A stretch of 64,000 bases of DNA from Candidatus Equimonas faecalis (GTDB lineage: Bacteria > Bacteroidota > Bacteroidia > Bacteroidales > Bacteroidaceae): contig JAGHRT010000003.1 in assembly GCA_018066245.1 (NCBI GenBank), positions 1 to 64,000 on the forward strand, in the 5' to 3' direction. A program made the translations under genes and the position numbers. The notes under the pieces were generated by a model that ran no database searches, had not been told where the DNA came from, and saw nothing but the letters and a program-made list of their open reading frames with translations. Below, piece after piece: positions 16,735 through 26,138 of the stretch (the stretch's first letter is position 1; each line of letters opens with the position of its first letter).

Positions 16735-18495
16735 TCATTTTACTTCAACAAACCTCACTTTACCAATCATTAAAAGAATATGCAGTAATCGCCCTGCGGC
16801 TCCATATCCAAAATGTTCTGCTGGCAATAAGCCATGACATAGCAGATTTCTTATATTGAGTCCCAATTGATTTGTTAGAACTATGCGAAGATAATAAGAA
16901 CCATCCTCAGTAAAGGCATCAACAACTGGTTGCTCCCTTAATAAGTCATCTAAAGTCTTTAATTGAAAGCCTTTATTATTTTTTTGTTGTTTCAAAGCAC
17001 TTAAGCCGCTCAATTCTACCAAGTTGCAAATTGCGTTTTCTATTTGTGGCACTATTAAGTGGCAGAATAAAACATAGTTTCCATTAAAGAAAAAATCTAA
17101 AGACTCACGTATTATGTTGTACCTCTCCTCTTCAAACAAAGGACAAGGCATTATAAAATTGTCTATAATTTTAGCAGTTGTAATTGCGTCAGTTTGGATT
17201 AACCTTTTTATTGCCATTTCTAAAAAATGGAAACTAAGATTCATATTTTCTGCAATATGGTGAGTTAAGTTTGAATCAAAATCCTCACCTATTGGTCCAA
17301 TAGTTGAAGTAGGTCTGCCTTTCGCATCCATAAGTTTTGTTGTCATCATAAATCTAAATGGATATTTCCGGGCAAGTTCTTTTAAATTTGCTTCCTCTTG
17401 AGTTTTATTAGGAATAAAGTATATTATAAAATTATTCCACCGTTCTTCATCAGAAGAGCACTTTTCTCCAAACATTAAATCCGCTTGTTCAAACACTTCC
17501 TTTGGAATATCAAATTCTACTTTTTGCGGATTCATTTCTTTAATGCTCTGCTCTGTGGCTTTTTGGACATCAAAAAGCAATCGTTTTGCCTCATCATGAA
17601 GTTGATAGTGTGAATATAATCGTTGAATCATTTCCAAATTGCCAGCGAACTGTAATCCTGACATATGTTTTTTTTCTTGAACAAATGCTTTTTCGACAAC
17701 TGACAACACTCTTTTGATTTCTTCTTTTTTTTGAAGGGTGTTGTAATAATCAGCTAAAAGCATAGCTTGCTTTTCTATTATCCATGGATCAATTCTGCCA
17801 TTCTTATCAGGAGTGTTTAGTCGTGTGAGTCTAGACTCATGCTCTCTTACAATATTTTGCTTCTCTTCTTCGGAAAAACATTTTTTATATTTAAGCATCA
17901 TCAAAAAACGTGATGACCAACACCTTACTGCCTTGTCATCATCATGTCGCTTTTCAAAGTTGCAATAAGCGCTCTTACATTTAATTAAATATTCTTGCTG
18001 ATTCTTTGCCAATTCAAACAAATGTTCCAAATCGTTTACTGTTATTGTTGGATGGGTCTCATAGTCTTCATTGCAAACAGCCAAAAGGCAGTCTACCAAT
18101 ACTCGATATAAATCATTGTCAAAGTTGGTCTTGGCAATAGAGCGTTTGAAGTCCCATACTAGACTTGCATATCTCATTGTTAAAAGAGGATTACTTGTCT
18201 CCTTATAACGCTGTTCCCAATATAAAATAGCATTGGGGGTTATTTGAGCGAATGACGGTATATAAAAAGGGTTCCCATTTTCATCTGAAAGAGTGATCCT
18301 AGGACCATAGTAAAAATTCCCCCATGGATTATTTGCATGTTGGGGCTGTAAGCCAAATGCAAGAATTTCATATTCATACTCAGGATTGTTTTTCTCACAT
18401 TCTTCCACTGCAGATAGAGCCCCCTCAACATCATGCATATAGAATCCTTTTTTGTCTATTGTGTCAAATTTAGACAATGCTTCTTTGATGGTCAT
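16735..18495 (-). CDS. DUF4209 protein with HEPN-type RX4H motif
   Basis: The 586-residue, largely helical protein has a C-terminal part (residues about 420-575) that matches the DUF4209 pattern. It includes LRIVLTNQLGLNIRNLLCHGL, where Arg549-NLLC-His554 is the RX4-6H motif of HEPN ribonucleases. HEPN proteins in defence loci commonly act as RNases that cut tRNA or mRNA. The N-terminal 400 residues are TPR-like helical repeats without a motif I recognise. It is the last gene of island 2, 56 bp after the DinD-RhuM gene, and its 3' end meets the shared terminator. Its RNase activity is inferred from the motif only. Confidence 0.7.
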   Translation of the reverse strand: MTIKEALSKFDTIDKKGFYMHDVEGALSAVEECEKNNPEYEYEILAFGLQPQHANNPWGNFYYGPRITLSDENGNPFYIPSFAQITPNAILYWEQRYKETSNPLLTMRYASLVWDFKRSIAKTNFDNDLYRVLVDCLLAVCNEDYETHPTITVNDLEHLFELAKNQQEYLIKCKSAYCNFEKRHDDDKAVRCWSSRFLMMLKYKKCFSEEEKQNIVREHESRLTRLNTPDKNGRIDPWIIEKQAMLLADYYNTLQKKEEIKRVLSVVEKAFVQEKKHMSGLQFAGNLEMIQRLYSHYQLHDEAKRLLFDVQKATEQSIKEMNPQKVEFDIPKEVFEQADLMFGEKCSSDEERWNNFIIYFIPNKTQEEANLKELARKYPFRFMMTTKLMDAKGRPTSTIGPIGEDFDSNLTHHIAENMNLSFHFLEMAIKRLIQTDAITTAKIIDNFIMPCPLFEEERYNIIRESLDFFFNGNYVLFCHLIVPQIENAICNLVELSGLSALKQQKNNKGFQLKTLDDLLREQPVVDAFTEDGSYYLRIVLTNQLGLNIRNLLCHGLLPAEHFGYGAAGRLLHILLMIGKVRFVEVK

Positions 18496-18551
18496 ATTAT
18501 TCTATGGCTGTAAATAGTGATTATATATTTTGTATTGAAGCATAAATATCT

Positions 18552-19931
18552 TTACTTCTTATCTCCAAACAGCAGCTTCAACTGCTTGTCAAAGTCACTC
18601 ATGATTTCTCTATCTTGAATGACACGGAACTTGTCATATTCTGTGAGTGCCTTTTCGACCGCCTGTTCGTGAGTCACACGTCCAGCATCTGGAAGCAAAG
18701 GACGGTTATTCAAGTCCATATAGCGCTGTAGGAGAGCAGACCAGTCTGCCATTGTCATCAAGATATGATCTTCTGCACGTTGCTCTGCAATGTCGATGAA
18801 GGCATTGCTCAACCTGTTCAACGAATCAACTTCCTTTTCGCTGAGATAGTTCTTGGCCACAGTAACATCCGATTTCACGACTCTTCCATCTGGCGCATTT
18901 TTCCATGTTGTCAATCCCATGTGAGGGCGTTCAGCATCCGCACGGTCATAGATAATCTCGGCAGCAGTCTGTTTTGTTACCGCATAATGCATTATATTCT
19001 GTACTGTTTTGAAGAACAACTGTGTTTCCTCGGAATCCTTATCATAGTCGGAACTACACTCACTATATATGTCTGTAATCTTCTGATAATAACGTCGCTC
19101 ACTGATTCGTATCTCTCGGATGCGGTCAAGCAAATCATCAAAATAGTCTGCCCCGAATACGTTCTTTCCCTTCAGTCGCTCATCATCCAACACAAAGCCT
19201 TTGGTAAGGTATTCTTTCAAGACTTGTGTTGCCCAGATACGGAACTGAGTAGCCTCGTAGCTATTCACACGATAACCTACGGCAATGACCACATCGAGGT
19301 TATACATCATCACATCACCAGACCATTTGTCCGAAGGTAACAAAATTTTTTTGTAAGCATCGGACAAATGGAGTTCACCGCTTTCTTCTATCTGTGACAG
19401 ATGATAGCTAATGTTCTGTTGAGTCACCCCAAATAACTCTGCCATTCTCTGTTGTGATAGCCAGAAAGTATTGGTGTCGAAGACTACCTGCACTTGTACT
19501 TTCCCACGTCCGCCTTTATACATCAAAATAGAGGACTCCATGCTTCTCACGGCAACGTCTGGAGTCATGGTCGCGCTGAAATATTGCTGTGCAGCCTTCA
19601 CCATCTCTTTCTTTTGGTCGGCATTCATAGCCACAGCCATGCAGGCCGCACGAGAAAGTCGAATGCTTGTCACTTCTCTGACTGCGCCACTACCCAGTTC
19701 TGCCATCTCTGTTATCTCCACGAAATGCTCGCCCAGATGATAGCCTTTCTGTGAAGTCCATGCCTGTGCCTTGGCTATGACACGCTCGAAGTTCCAATAC
19801 TTGCCATAGCCCATCACTCGCGCCAACTTGCGTGAGTTCCACCATTCCTTGCCATCGGCATCAACCTCTCTTAACTGTTCGAAAGGAGATTGGAGTTCGG
19901 GGATAATGTTTGTATCTTGTATATTACTCAT
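18552..19931 (-). CDS. DinD-like / RhuM virulence protein fusion
   Basis: The 459-residue protein contains two families in tandem. Residues about 12-130 (SPFEQLREVDADGKEWWNSRKLARVMGY ...) match the N-terminal half of DNA-damage-inducible DinD/BRO-N-like proteins. Residues about 135-459 (VFDTNTFWLSQQRMAELFGVTQQNISYHL ... AVGYRVNS ... FRIWATQVLKEYL) are a complete RhuM family protein with a DNA-binding HTH. RhuM alone is about 330 residues, so the N-terminal domain is an addition. RhuM genes are frequent companions of type I restriction loci; function unknown. The gene is 22 bp after the Fic gene. Confidence 0.82.
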   Translation of the reverse strand: MSNIQDTNIIPELQSPFEQLREVDADGKEWWNSRKLARVMGYGKYWNFERVIAKAQAWTSQKGYHLGEHFVEITEMAELGSGAVREVTSIRLSRAACMAVAMNADQKKEMVKAAQQYFSATMTPDVAVRSMESSILMYKGGRGKVQVQVVFDTNTFWLSQQRMAELFGVTQQNISYHLSQIEESGELHLSDAYKKILLPSDKWSGDVMMYNLDVVIAVGYRVNSYEATQFRIWATQVLKEYLTKGFVLDDERLKGKNVFGADYFDDLLDRIREIRISERRYYQKITDIYSECSSDYDKDSEETQLFFKTVQNIMHYAVTKQTAAEIIYDRADAERPHMGLTTWKNAPDGRVVKSDVTVAKNYLSEKEVDSLNRLSNAFIDIAEQRAEDHILMTMADWSALLQRYMDLNNRPLLPDAGRVTHEQAVEKALTEYDKFRVIQDREIMSDFDKQLKLLFGDKK

Positions 19932-19953
19932 TTTTGTCTATATTACTTTCTTG

Positions 19954-21081
19954 TTAAATTGAATCTTCAACAAATTCCCAATAGCCATTTCTTTTACCAT
20001 TCACTCTACGTAGAATGTTCTTCTCTTGTAACGCTATGGTAATTGATTTGACAGTCCGCTCAGATTTTCCAATTTCAGCAGCAATCTCTTTTTGGGTAGC
20101 AGATGGATTCTTTTGCACTATGCGGAGTAGAGCGACTTCTTCCAAAGTGCAATTTTTGCACTTTGGGGGTAGTTCTTCGCCAGCTTTTGCACTTTGAACT
20201 TCGTGATTTGCACTTTGGGATTTGGTTTCGTTCTCAACTTTGTTCCAATCAACGTGCATAATCCTGTTCCTGAGGTCATGTTCTTTTCCAAGCAACATAC
20301 TGCGGAAGAATCTCTCCAAGTACTCTGTCGTTTCTGTGATGCCATTTGTCAAATCACTATAGTTGGCACGAACGAGCGCATTTCGGAAATACCACGAGTT
20401 TTCAGCAAAGACATCATTGACCACATTGAAGCCCAATGTACGTAGGTACTTTATCATAAATACGGCAGTCGTTCGTGTGTTGCCTTCGCAAAACGCATGA
20501 GCTTGCCATAGATTAGCACAGAAACGGGTAAGATGACGAATAGCATCGTCAATATTCATGTTAGCATAACTAAACTCGCGTTCCTGCCCCATATCATAAT
20601 TCAATGTGTCGCTGATAGTATCTGCACTGGCATAATACACGGTCTTGCCGCCAAGTACCCACTCGTTCTTCGTAATATTATAGTCACGAATGCGTCCTGC
20701 CAGCTTGTAAATACCATCAAACAAACGACGATGTATAGAAATCAATTGAGCAGGAGTAAATGAGAACGTCTTTTCCTCTATCAACTCCGTGATACGTGCA
20801 GCCACCTTGTCAGCCTCTTCCGTTCGGTCATTCTCGTCAACCTTTCGTCCAGACGCAGACTTGTAGTATGAGTCGATAAGTTGCTTAGCTTCATTGATGC
20901 TGATATCACCCTCGATATGCCGTTTGGCAGTATCAAGCAGATATTCAGAAGTCTGAAGTCTATCAACCTGTTGAAGCCCTATCGCAACCTTCCAAGCTTC
21001 GCTACGCTCACGCTTCTGTGGTTCGCCTTGGCGAATGTATTCATCCAAGCCAAGAATCGAATATTTCTGTTCTTCGTTCAT
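19954..21081 (-). CDS. Fic/DOC family protein with winged-helix C-terminus
   Basis: The 375-residue protein has the Fic core with active-site loop HAFCEGNTRT near residue 205 (HxFx(E/D)GNxR; catalytic His). This predicts AMP or other NMP transfer to a target protein. The usual second Arg of the loop (GNGRxxR) is absent: here the sequence is GNTRTTA. Residues about 310-370 are a winged HTH (NPSATQKEIAAEIGKSERTVKSITIAL). No clear (S/T)xxxE(G/N) inhibitory helix was seen. It starts 5 bp after JetD, so it is co-transcribed with the Wadjet genes. Confidence 0.85.
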   Translation of the reverse strand: MNEEQKYSILGLDEYIRQGEPQKRERSEAWKVAIGLQQVDRLQTSEYLLDTAKRHIEGDISINEAKQLIDSYYKSASGRKVDENDRTEEADKVAARITELIEEKTFSFTPAQLISIHRRLFDGIYKLAGRIRDYNITKNEWVLGGKTVYYASADTISDTLNYDMGQEREFSYANMNIDDAIRHLTRFCANLWQAHAFCEGNTRTTAVFMIKYLRTLGFNVVNDVFAENSWYFRNALVRANYSDLTNGITETTEYLERFFRSMLLGKEHDLRNRIMHVDWNKVENETKSQSANHEVQSAKAGEELPPKCKNCTLEEVALLRIVQKNPSATQKEIAAEIGKSERTVKSITIALQEKNILRRVNGKRNGYWEFVEDSI

Positions 21082-21086
21082 ATTCT

Positions 21087-21947
21087 TTATTTTTTTGTCT
21101 TGATATATCCCTCCTGATCATATCCTTTGTGGTGCAAGTGGATGCTGTCTAATAGAGGTTGTACTCTTTTGTCTTCAATCTTCATTTTACCGTATTGAGG
21201 CAACTGAACATTATAGCGTTCTGTATTCCCATTCGAAATCCTTTGATCAAAATCATCTGGTATGAATAATGATGATTTATTTCCCAAGTGGTGGTAATAC
21301 TCACTCTCATAAATGGCGATACCGGCCAAATCTAAATCTCCAAAATGGATGTATTGATTAGGTATGGACTGTAGCCATTTTATAAGATCTTTATTTGGGT
21401 TTTGAGGATAACGGGATACGAAAAGTACGCGTCCATATCGCGCAAAGAGATGTTTCTGTAATGCGACATATCGGAAATTCTCTGCGTTCTCCACTCCAAC
21501 TACGACAACATCCCGCGGAATGGTGAAATGCTGATAGTCGGCAATGAACATGAAACAGCCTTCTGTGGGATGAATTATTATCTCTTGTCCGTTAAGGACA
21601 GCAGTAACAGGCTGATAGCTATTTACAAGAAACCCAGTGAAAGTTCTGCGTGAAAGGAACTTACTGTCGCCAGTGACAGCCACCAAAGAGGCTCTGCTGG
21701 CATCTTCATCAGAGAAGGCTTTCCGTGTTTGTTCCAGGTCGTAGATGTCGTACTGACTAGCAACATACTGGCGGAGAGACATTCCGTCTATTGCCCTCAG
21801 ACTCTTGCGGCTGCCGTGTGTTGTAGCCAGAAGGATGCCGTCTTCCTGCATCTGTTCAAACCAGTCGCCCTTCAGGCTGCTGGCTGGCAGGACGTCGCCA
21901 TTGGCCAGCCGAATCAGTTTCTCTATGAGTATGGCAGTCTTTTTCAT
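21087..21947 (-). CDS. jetD: Wadjet nuclease subunit JetD/MksG, short form
   Basis: The 286-residue protein has a C-terminal Toprim-type domain. GVENAENF (residues about 150-157) supplies the acidic Glu, and HFGDLDLAGIAIYE (about 197-210) supplies the DxD pair that bind metal. In Wadjet this subunit cuts plasmid DNA after loop extrusion by JetABC. Typical JetD proteins are about 390-400 residues with an N-terminal arm; this one is about 100 residues shorter but keeps the catalytic core. Its start overlaps the jetC stop as ATGA. The assignment rests on fold motifs plus the neighbouring SMC, kleisin and KITE genes. Confidence 0.82.
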   Translation of the reverse strand: MKKTAILIEKLIRLANGDVLPASSLKGDWFEQMQEDGILLATTHGSRKSLRAIDGMSLRQYVASQYDIYDLEQTRKAFSDEDASRASLVAVTGDSKFLSRRTFTGFLVNSYQPVTAVLNGQEIIIHPTEGCFMFIADYQHFTIPRDVVVVGVENAENFRYVALQKHLFARYGRVLFVSRYPQNPNKDLIKWLQSIPNQYIHFGDLDLAGIAIYESEYYHHLGNKSSLFIPDDFDQRISNGNTERYNVQLPQYGKMKIEDKRVQPLLDSIHLHHKGYDQEGYIKTKK

Positions 21948-24900
21948 CTTATTGTCAGCAGCGTTTTAACTACGGTGTTGCTCTTCTCTTCTTTGCTGAG
22001 AGAATAGGTGTATTTGTACGCCTGAGCATTGTAGGTGGTGGGCGAGGAGTTGATGAGATTGATGTTGCGTACATTAGCAAACTTCAGGATACCTTCCACA
22101 TTATTGGGGTGCAGTTTGCCAATTTCGTCCATCATGCAATGGAGCTTAAAGTCGCCAAATTTGCGGGATATTTTGCGCTTGAAGACGTTGATGAGCATGA
22201 TGTTCACCATCGCTTTGACCAAGATGTCCGTACCGTCAGATCCCACGTTTGAAAGCTTCTCCACCCAGTTGGTGTCATTGTCATTCTCCTTGACCTTGAA
22301 TTCCAGTTTGAAGGAGTCTGCCAGCGTTATCCTTTCGCGTTTCTGTTCAGCGTCCATCATTTCGATGAGTGTCATCAGTAGTTTGACGGCTTGTTCGTTG
22401 GTACGGTTCAAATTATCTTCATCGGTGAACAGATTCAGCTGTCCGATGTCATAACCATGCTCGTCATCAAAATGCTTTATGTTCAGCAATTGCTGCATTA
22501 GGCGATCATTACTCTCCACAGCACGCAATTCAATCTCCTTGATAACACCGGCAAAGTTATTCTCTCGGAAATCGCGGTTGATGTCGAGGATAGTTCTTTC
22601 GATGTCGGACCTGTGTTGGCTCAGGTCGCTAACGTCCTTAGCGATGCGCTTGATGATAGTTGCATACTGACGACTGGTGCGCACACGATATTGTTCAATC
22701 TTATTGTTGCTAATGAATTCATTCAGTTCTGCAGCAAATTCCGTATAATCATTGTCGGAGTTGAATTCCGTCCGGAAGTAGAAAGTGTTCTGTGGTGAGA
22801 AATTACCCTTAAACCTAATGACAGCCTGTTTGAAATCCTCAAACTTACGTTGCTGAGATGTAATCTGGTCGCGCAGTTCTTCCAGAATGTCCGCCAGAGG
22901 CTTAACTGTTTCTATTTCGCCTGCTGCTGATAGATTAGGAGGACAGGATGGATTACCCATAAAAGTGCGAGCCTTTTCTATTGCTTCATTCAATTTCTTT
23001 TGTTCTTCTTGCAACGAGCGGAGCGTTGTTGAGAGAGAAGATATTTTCTCGTCATACTGCTGCTTACGCTTCTGAAATTTGTCTTGCAGGTCATCTATTT
23101 TCTGGCGCACTTGCTTGCGTTCCTCTTTTTTCTGCTGTTCATGCTCGAAATAATCACGAATGTCATTTTGCCAAGAAATGTAATCTGCGCGATGCTCGTC
23201 AATGAATTTTAGTTCATCGACAACTTGCTGAAGCTGACGCCGGATATCTGCCAACTGGTCCACGTCCACGCCAAGTCCTTTCAGCTCTGCATCCATCTGA
23301 GCCTGTAGTTCTCCTTTACGCAGAGTGGTATCATGCTCTTTTTTCTTCAGGTCCGCATGTATGCTTGCCTTTTGTCGGTCAGAGACAGCCAGCAACTCTT
23401 TCTTTTGTTTGTCGAATGACGTGCGCAACTCTTGCAGCGCTTTATCGCGCTGAGTCGTTAACACCTCCATTTGTTTGTCAAGTCTCTCGATTTCTTTTCT
23501 GACCTCTCCCTGTTTTTTCTGAAGCTGTTCCAACTCGCCATCGCGCCATTTCCTCAGTCTCTCTTCTGACGCAGTTTTCTCCTTCTGAATCATTTCAATG
23601 CGATGTGGAATCTGGTTATATTCTGCATCGAGATTCATCTTGTCCTTGCGTAGTTGTTTCAGCTGAGAACTGGGTTTGCGTTCCAGTTCTACAATGTCTT
23701 TTTCTAACTGCTGTTTGCGAAGTGTAATCTTCTTTTCCAGTTCCTCCACTTTCTGTTCCAACAACGCTTTCTGGCACCTCAATTCATCGGGTGTCTTTAT
23801 GGTCTTCTCGATATTGGATGTGTCAATCTTTACGCCATATATAGTGTCAGTAGATGTTGACTTGTGAGGGTTGAGTGAAGTATTATACAGTATGGCATCT
23901 TCGTCAAGTACCTTGCCGAGATTTTCCTCCCAACCATCAACATTCTCGCCTAACCATTCAATAAACGAACCCTTTTGGCGACCTAGCATGTCATCGAGTT
24001 TCAAAATGTCGTCTGTAACCAGTTTGACGTCGTTCTCTATAGTTGCAACATCTTTATCACATGCCGTCTCCAAATCCTTACGTTGCAAAGCCACATCGCT
24101 AAGTATGCGGTCTATATCTTTCTGCTTGTCTGAAGACTCTTGAAACAATGTTAGTCGTTTCTCACCCAAAACCTTCAGCTTCCGCTCCTGCTCGTCCATC
24201 TCGTCTTTGTACGGATTAGACTGTTGGGCGCGCTGGTTTTGCAGTTTGATGTCATTCTCTGCTGTACGGACATCGTCCAATAATCTCTGATTGTCTGTTA
24301 ACTTCTGCTCATACAGACTTCTCGTGTTCTCTACTTTTCCATTGATTTCTGCCTGTAAGCGGCTTTCTACTTCTATACGCTGTCTGTCTAAGTCGTTGAG
24401 CTGTTTCTGGCATTGAAGATCATACTCACGCAATTGGTTGTCAACCTCCTGTATCAACGCATCATACTTGGATTTCACGCTTTGGTTCTTGTTTGTCAGG
24501 GTCTCTTCCTGATGCGTCAGACTCTGCTGTTGAATCTTCAGTTCACCTTCCTTCCTGATGCGTTCAGCAATCTTCTCTATACCGATTTCCGCATAGTGTT
24601 GGCGTTTTGTTTTCACCTGGTCAAGGAAGAATTTTAGGGCTCCGTCCTCTTGATTGAGTTTTGCGGTCTCTGCTTTGTGTTTCCCTTCCTCTTCACCCAA
24701 CAAGCGCTTCTGTCGAGAGAGTTCCGTGCTGCAATTTGACTCTTTCTCTGCCAATACAGGCAATCGATTGGTGTCACGCCCCAGCGCATAGTTCAACTGA
24801 CCACAGAGTTCTGTAATCAATTTACGGACAAACTCGTAATCCGTATAATTCTCTATAACGGCATCGGCATCCGTCTTCACCTTCACCTTGCCATTCCTTT

Positions 24901-25603
24901 CAACTTTATACCATTTCCAGATGTCCTCATATTGCTGACGGAAGTTCTTCACCTCCTCGCGGTAGCGGTTTAAATCAATATCGTCGCTTGCGAAATCCAT
25001 CGAGTCTATAATTGTGTCCTTGATTACTCGCGACTCCAGGCTTTGATTCAGGAATATATTCTGTATAGTCAATGGCACCTGACGGTATTTCGTGCTCTCC
25101 ATCAATGAGAACCTGCGCAACTCTTTTGCCACTTGCTGGCTGTTGCCGTAAATGATGTCGCGAAACTCCTCATAGCCTCGGATGATATTGCTTTTATAAA
25201 TCCGGGCGCCTATCTGTTCACTGATGCGCCCCCATTCATAATGAACGCTACCATCCTCTTCCACAAAGAACCGCTTGTCGTAGGCACAATCCACAATTCG
25301 GAAGGCGGTACGTCCATGTGACAAGAAGGTCATAACGAAGAACTTTCCAGTCTCGCGACACACTTCATAAATGATGTACGAATTCTGGTGAGGCAAGTAG
25401 AATTCATCGTAGCCTTTCTGACCAGATTGCGTTTTGATACCCAGCTTGCTCTTGTCCACATTGTAGAAGAACAAGATTGCACGAAGCAGAGTGGATTTAC
25501 CCACACCCTGTGTACCGATGAAATGTACGTTGCCATCGAGTTTGATCTCTGCGTATGGCACGTGGGCACTGTTGATGAATATGATCTTATTGAGGTATCT
25601 CAT
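21944..25603 (-). CDS. jetC: Wadjet SMC-like ATPase JetC/MksB
   Basis: The 1219-residue SMC/MukB-like ATPase has Walker A GTQGVGKST at residues 30-38 in an N-terminal head. Two long coiled-coil arms flank a hinge region (about residues 280-960, very rich in Q, E, K and L heptads). The C-terminal head has Walker B HCMMDEI (Asp1159, Glu1160). In Wadjet systems the motor extrudes small circular DNA into loops before JetD cleaves it. The start at 25603 overlaps the jetB 3' end by 17 bp, and MRYLNKIIFIN matches the usual head start. Intact. Confidence 0.9.
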   Translation of the reverse strand: MRYLNKIIFINSAHVPYAEIKLDGNVHFIGTQGVGKSTLLRAILFFYNVDKSKLGIKTQSGQKGYDEFYLPHQNSYIIYEVCRETGKFFVMTFLSHGRTAFRIVDCAYDKRFFVEEDGSVHYEWGRISEQIGARIYKSNIIRGYEEFRDIIYGNSQQVAKELRRFSLMESTKYRQVPLTIQNIFLNQSLESRVIKDTIIDSMDFASDDIDLNRYREEVKNFRQQYEDIWKWYKVERNGKVKVKTDADAVIENYTDYEFVRKLITELCGQLNYALGRDTNRLPVLAEKESNCSTELSRQKRLLGEEEGKHKAETAKLNQEDGALKFFLDQVKTKRQHYAEIGIEKIAERIRKEGELKIQQQSLTHQEETLTNKNQSVKSKYDALIQEVDNQLREYDLQCQKQLNDLDRQRIEVESRLQAEINGKVENTRSLYEQKLTDNQRLLDDVRTAENDIKLQNQRAQQSNPYKDEMDEQERKLKVLGEKRLTLFQESSDKQKDIDRILSDVALQRKDLETACDKDVATIENDVKLVTDDILKLDDMLGRQKGSFIEWLGENVDGWEENLGKVLDEDAILYNTSLNPHKSTSTDTIYGVKIDTSNIEKTIKTPDELRCQKALLEQKVEELEKKITLRKQQLEKDIVELERKPSSQLKQLRKDKMNLDAEYNQIPHRIEMIQKEKTASEERLRKWRDGELEQLQKKQGEVRKEIERLDKQMEVLTTQRDKALQELRTSFDKQKKELLAVSDRQKASIHADLKKKEHDTTLRKGELQAQMDAELKGLGVDVDQLADIRRQLQQVVDELKFIDEHRADYISWQNDIRDYFEHEQQKKEERKQVRQKIDDLQDKFQKRKQQYDEKISSLSTTLRSLQEEQKKLNEAIEKARTFMGNPSCPPNLSAAGEIETVKPLADILEELRDQITSQQRKFEDFKQAVIRFKGNFSPQNTFYFRTEFNSDNDYTEFAAELNEFISNNKIEQYRVRTSRQYATIIKRIAKDVSDLSQHRSDIERTILDINRDFRENNFAGVIKEIELRAVESNDRLMQQLLNIKHFDDEHGYDIGQLNLFTDEDNLNRTNEQAVKLLMTLIEMMDAEQKRERITLADSFKLEFKVKENDNDTNWVEKLSNVGSDGTDILVKAMVNIMLINVFKRKISRKFGDFKLHCMMDEIGKLHPNNVEGILKFANVRNINLINSSPTTYNAQAYKYTYSLSKEEKSNTVVKTLLTIR

Positions 25604-26138
25604 CTTTTACGTCTTCGTCTATGTTAATACAAAGAATGATTTGTTCAATGTAATGGAAGGCATTGGTCACCTGATAGGTACCATCAGCCTCGTTTACCAG
25701 TTCAGCAAAGCCCATGTTCTCCAGGGCTCCAGCAAGTGCCTCCAGTTTTTGGCGGTTCGACGTTTTGTCTGGAAACATCTGTGTCAATTTCTCTTTCAAC
25801 CCCAGTATGGTGGCAAGTCTCACCTCCATCTGTACAAGACTAAACTGGGTGCCAGCATCAAATGCTGTATCGTATGTCTTCAGAAAGTCCAAATAGTCAA
25901 TCCACGAGAATAGCGCCTGTAGCTTGTTTTCAATTATTACCTTGGCTTCCTTGCGGCTGAAATAGTAGAAACCGTCACCACAGCTGAGTTGAAAGTCTAT
26001 TTTGCCGAAATAGTCTTCATACTCCTGCTGATTCTCTTCAATATCGTTGTAGATGGCACGAGTATCAGCATCGATGCTATTGCTCGATATGAACTGCCCT
26101 CGACTAAGGCGCTGGAAAATTTCACTTGTATATTTCAT
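25587..26138 (-). CDS. jetB: Wadjet KITE-type subunit JetB/MksE
   Basis: The 183-residue protein has winged-helix character, consistent with the small MukE-like (KITE) subunit that bridges kleisin and SMC heads. Recognisable parts are the N-terminal IFQRLSRGQFISSNS and a C-terminal ALENMGFAEL-VNEADGTYQVTNAFHYI wing. It overlaps jetA by 4 bp (ATGA) and jetC by 17 bp. Identification depends mainly on size and gene order A-B-C-D. Confidence 0.8.
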   Translation of the reverse strand: MKYTSEIFQRLSRGQFISSNSIDADTRAIYNDIEENQQEYEDYFGKIDFQLSCGDGFYYFSRKEAKVIIENKLQALFSWIDYLDFLKTYDTAFDAGTQFSLVQMEVRLATILGLKEKLTQMFPDKTSNRQKLEALAGALENMGFAELVNEADGTYQVTNAFHYIEQIILCINIDEDVKDEIPQ

